A stretch of DNA of 64,000 bases, taken from the NCBI GenBank assembly GCA_002914805.1, contig JXTB01000306.1, positions 422,318 through 486,317 of the forward strand, read 5' to 3'. Every line of letters begins with the position of its first letter. The stretch's first letter is position 1. Positions 62,406 through 64,000 of this stretch are shown piece by piece. A program made the position numbers and the translations under genes. Origin of the DNA: Parasponia andersonii. Taxonomy: Eukaryota; Streptophyta; Magnoliopsida; Rosales; Cannabaceae. The notes under the pieces are model-generated. The model worked only from the letters and a program-made list of their open reading frames with translations, was not told the origin of the DNA and did no database searches.

Positions 62406-63068
62406 CTTTGCCGATATGATCCCTTTTCCCTTTCCTGTATTTCATGGTGAGTAATGTATGCTTGTTGGTAACTTGTAATCATAATAGAGCTGATATATGT
62501 ACAATATCGGACTAAAATACAGCATAGAGATGATATATCTTAAGGTAAATTGTACAAGTGTTTACTGCTAATTTCGTCACCATTGGATTTGTTGAGAGGT
62601 TCTTTTCAAGTATGCAATGACAATGTTGAAACTGATTAACAGTTTTCATGCTATTTATAATTAAATGATTCAATGCCATATCAGTTACTATTGATATGTT
62701 TGTCATTGTATGTCACTTAAGTAGCTAGGTATGCATAGAAACATTATATATGTGTATGTATGTATATATATATACATAAACATAATTGTATATTCAACTT
62801 TCTGCAGATAAGGGATTTCCATACTGTGAAAAAGGAGGATGATATTGGTTTATATACTGGTTTTGTGGGTGAGTTTGTTTTCCAGGGAATGATCATGGTT
62901 CTTGTCTTTCAATAAAAATTCTTACGTAAAGATTTGGTGTTTATTATATCTTTCTATCCTTGAAGGAGCTGCATATATGTTTGGAAGATTTTTGACTTCT
63001 TTTCTTTGGGGAATACTAGCTGATCGATATGGGCCTAAACCTGTGATAATGTTTGGCATAGTTTCAGT
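62406..63068 (+). pseudogene. ZIFL-like pseudogene, exons 2-4, inverted relative to the main ZIFL gene
   Basis: Partial second copy of the transporter at 14203-31838, on the opposite strand. Exon 2 is 62406-62446 (41 bp), exon 3 is 62808-62868 (61 bp) and exon 4 is 62966-63068 (103 bp); lengths and phases are identical to the main gene. Exon 2 carries TGA at 62417-62419 where the main gene has TCA (LPI-stop-SLFPF). In exon 4 the MFS motif A reads ADRYGPKP instead of ADRYGRKP. The donor after exon 4 is GC (GCTAGT) where the main gene has GTTAGT. Intron 4 similarity continues to about 63120 and then stops. Exons 5 onward are not in the window and may lie beyond 64000. Exon 1 is missing. Confidence 0.85.
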
Positions 63069-63238
63069 GCTAGTAATTCTGACTGCTGCTTATTGTATTG
63101 CAATTTTCATCGGTGTAGGTCTCCTCACTCTCTCTTCCCCATTTTCAGAAATTGATTTTCATTCGCTGTCATCTCTCACACAAATTTTGACCTTGCATCA
63201 AGGATACCTTTCTGAGAAGAAGCTCCATTTTTCAGGTA

Positions 63239-63365
63239 CGTATGAAATTGTTCGGTATTTCTGTATGAAATTGTTTGTATTTTCTATTTCTTGGCTACGC
63301 AATTGTTTGCATCTTTGGCTCTGAAATTGTTTGGGTTTGGCTATGAATTTGTATGGATTTTAAAT
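63239..63365 (+). repeat. Degenerate short tandem repeat
   Basis: Four or five loose copies of 'tatgaaattgtttg' plus a 10-20 bp T/G-rich spacer. Confidence 0.55.
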
Positions 63366-63526
63366 TTTTGGAATTCAATTCGTATGAATCTATAATGATT
63401 ATTGAGTAATTTATGTAAATTATTGAATATATGAAGTCACATATATATACACGAGATATATGTATGAACCTATAATAAGGCGGATCAGGGGCGAACACTG
63501 ATTTTGGGAAGGGTTTTTGTATAGAA

Positions 63527-63808
63527 GCAGCTGGTTTAACATTTTCTGATGAGAAAGGAAACCTTTCCCCTTGTGGGACTGATAAGTACTATATTTGGCA
63601 ATTCAATTTCCACGAGTTCAAAAAGAGCGAGGATAAACATGCTCCTGATTCGATAGAGCTATTAGAAAGAAGTGATATTGATTATGAGAAGTGCGGTAAA
63701 AAGAGTGTGAAAGCTTCTAGATTCGGTGAGCTATTCACGTCTTCGGGGGTAGTGATGAATGATGAGGTGCGTTGTAATACATTCCATGGTGGTATGGACT
63801 TGGGATAA
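63527..63808 (+). pseudogene. CAF1 (CCR4-associated factor 1) deadenylase fragment
   Basis: Open for 93 codons, then TAA. It reads through the CAF1 landmarks GLTFSDEKGNL, CGTDKYYIWQFNF, EFKKSED, DSIELLERSDID, RFGELFTSSGVVMNDE and TFHGGMDLG followed by a stop; the family norm at the end is a Tyr-Asp-Phe-Gly-Tyr phrase. CAF1 proteins are DEDD nucleases of about 270-290 residues that shorten poly(A) tails. This piece lacks the N-terminal Asp-Thr-Glu catalytic segment and everything after the third catalytic Asp. Plant CAF1 genes are largely intronless, so a gene fragment captured by a transposon and a processed copy cannot be told apart here. It lies where ZIFL intron 4 would continue. Confidence 0.82.
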
Positions 63809-64000
63809 GCCTTTAGCTTGGGCCATATTTTGACTCATTCTTATGATTTGAACAACAAGAATTAAACTAGTTTTGGGTATTCCTAAATTAATAAGTACCT
63901 CTCAATAAGTGGAACGTAGGCTATATAAGTAAGAATCTTTACAGGGTAGGGTCATGGTCATTGTCCAAATTGTTTCTCGTCTCTTCTTTTTCAAATACCA
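63809..64000. other. Window end, nothing recognised
   Basis: No coding continuation of CAF1 or ZIFL seen in these bases. Confidence 0.4.

Noticed and set aside
63110..63240. An extra ZIFL exon after exon 4 in the pseudogene
   Set aside because: There is a possible acceptor at about 63150, but the translation does not match the expected [10 protein letters not shown] exon 5 in any frame.

Overview
The window is AT-rich, transposon-dense nuclear DNA of a flowering plant, most likely a eudicot. The evidence is spliced genes with GT-AG introns, a plant ZIFL-type transporter, Copia, Gypsy-like and CACTA elements, tRNA-derived SINEs and many AT microsatellites. I cannot name the species. All coordinates, splice sites and target-site duplications (TSDs) were read by eye; no alignment or database search was run.

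Layout. 1-6616: the end of a long LTR, then a decayed Copia element (Copia-1). 8592-13880: Copia-2, with both LTRs. 14203-31838 (minus): the one substantially preserved host gene, a 16-exon ZINC INDUCED FACILITATOR-LIKE (ZIFL) major-facilitator transporter. Its intron 7 holds Copia-3 (17620-22895). Its intron 1 holds a non-autonomous CACTA element (25697-29764), with a solo LTR nested inside it, and a MITE-like element (30160-31019). 33286-35645: another solo LTR of the same family. 38066-42100 and 45994-47269: two copies of an element sharing a conserved leader and a small reading frame. 43777-44950 and 47270-52680: two related CACTA elements with palindromic subterminal repeats. The second carries a Ulp1-type (C48) peptidase gene on minus and a TNP2-type transposase on plus, diverging from each other. 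52681-59312: an LTR element without recognisable coding capacity that truncates the transposase. 45679-45935 and 60786-60946: two tRNA-derived SINEs. 62406-63068: a broken, inverted second copy of the ZIFL 5' half. 63527-63808: a broken CAF1 deadenylase fragment inside or next to that copy.

How the parts relate. The two ZIFL loci face away from each other, about 30 kb apart, with transposon layers between and inside them. Many insertions can be ordered by nesting: CACTA, then solo LTR, in intron 1; an LTR element against TNP2; a CACTA element inside element B. The large ZIFL gene is open through all 16 exons but ends early and lacks the usual last transmembrane helix. Its paralog is clearly decaying.

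I did not find a convincing new defence or catalytic system. The most unusual items are the truncated ZIFL with its inverted pseudogene partner, the divergent Ulp1/TNP2 CACTA family in which one copy has lost the catalytic cysteine and the other has kept it, and the small frame kept open in both copies of the A/B element.
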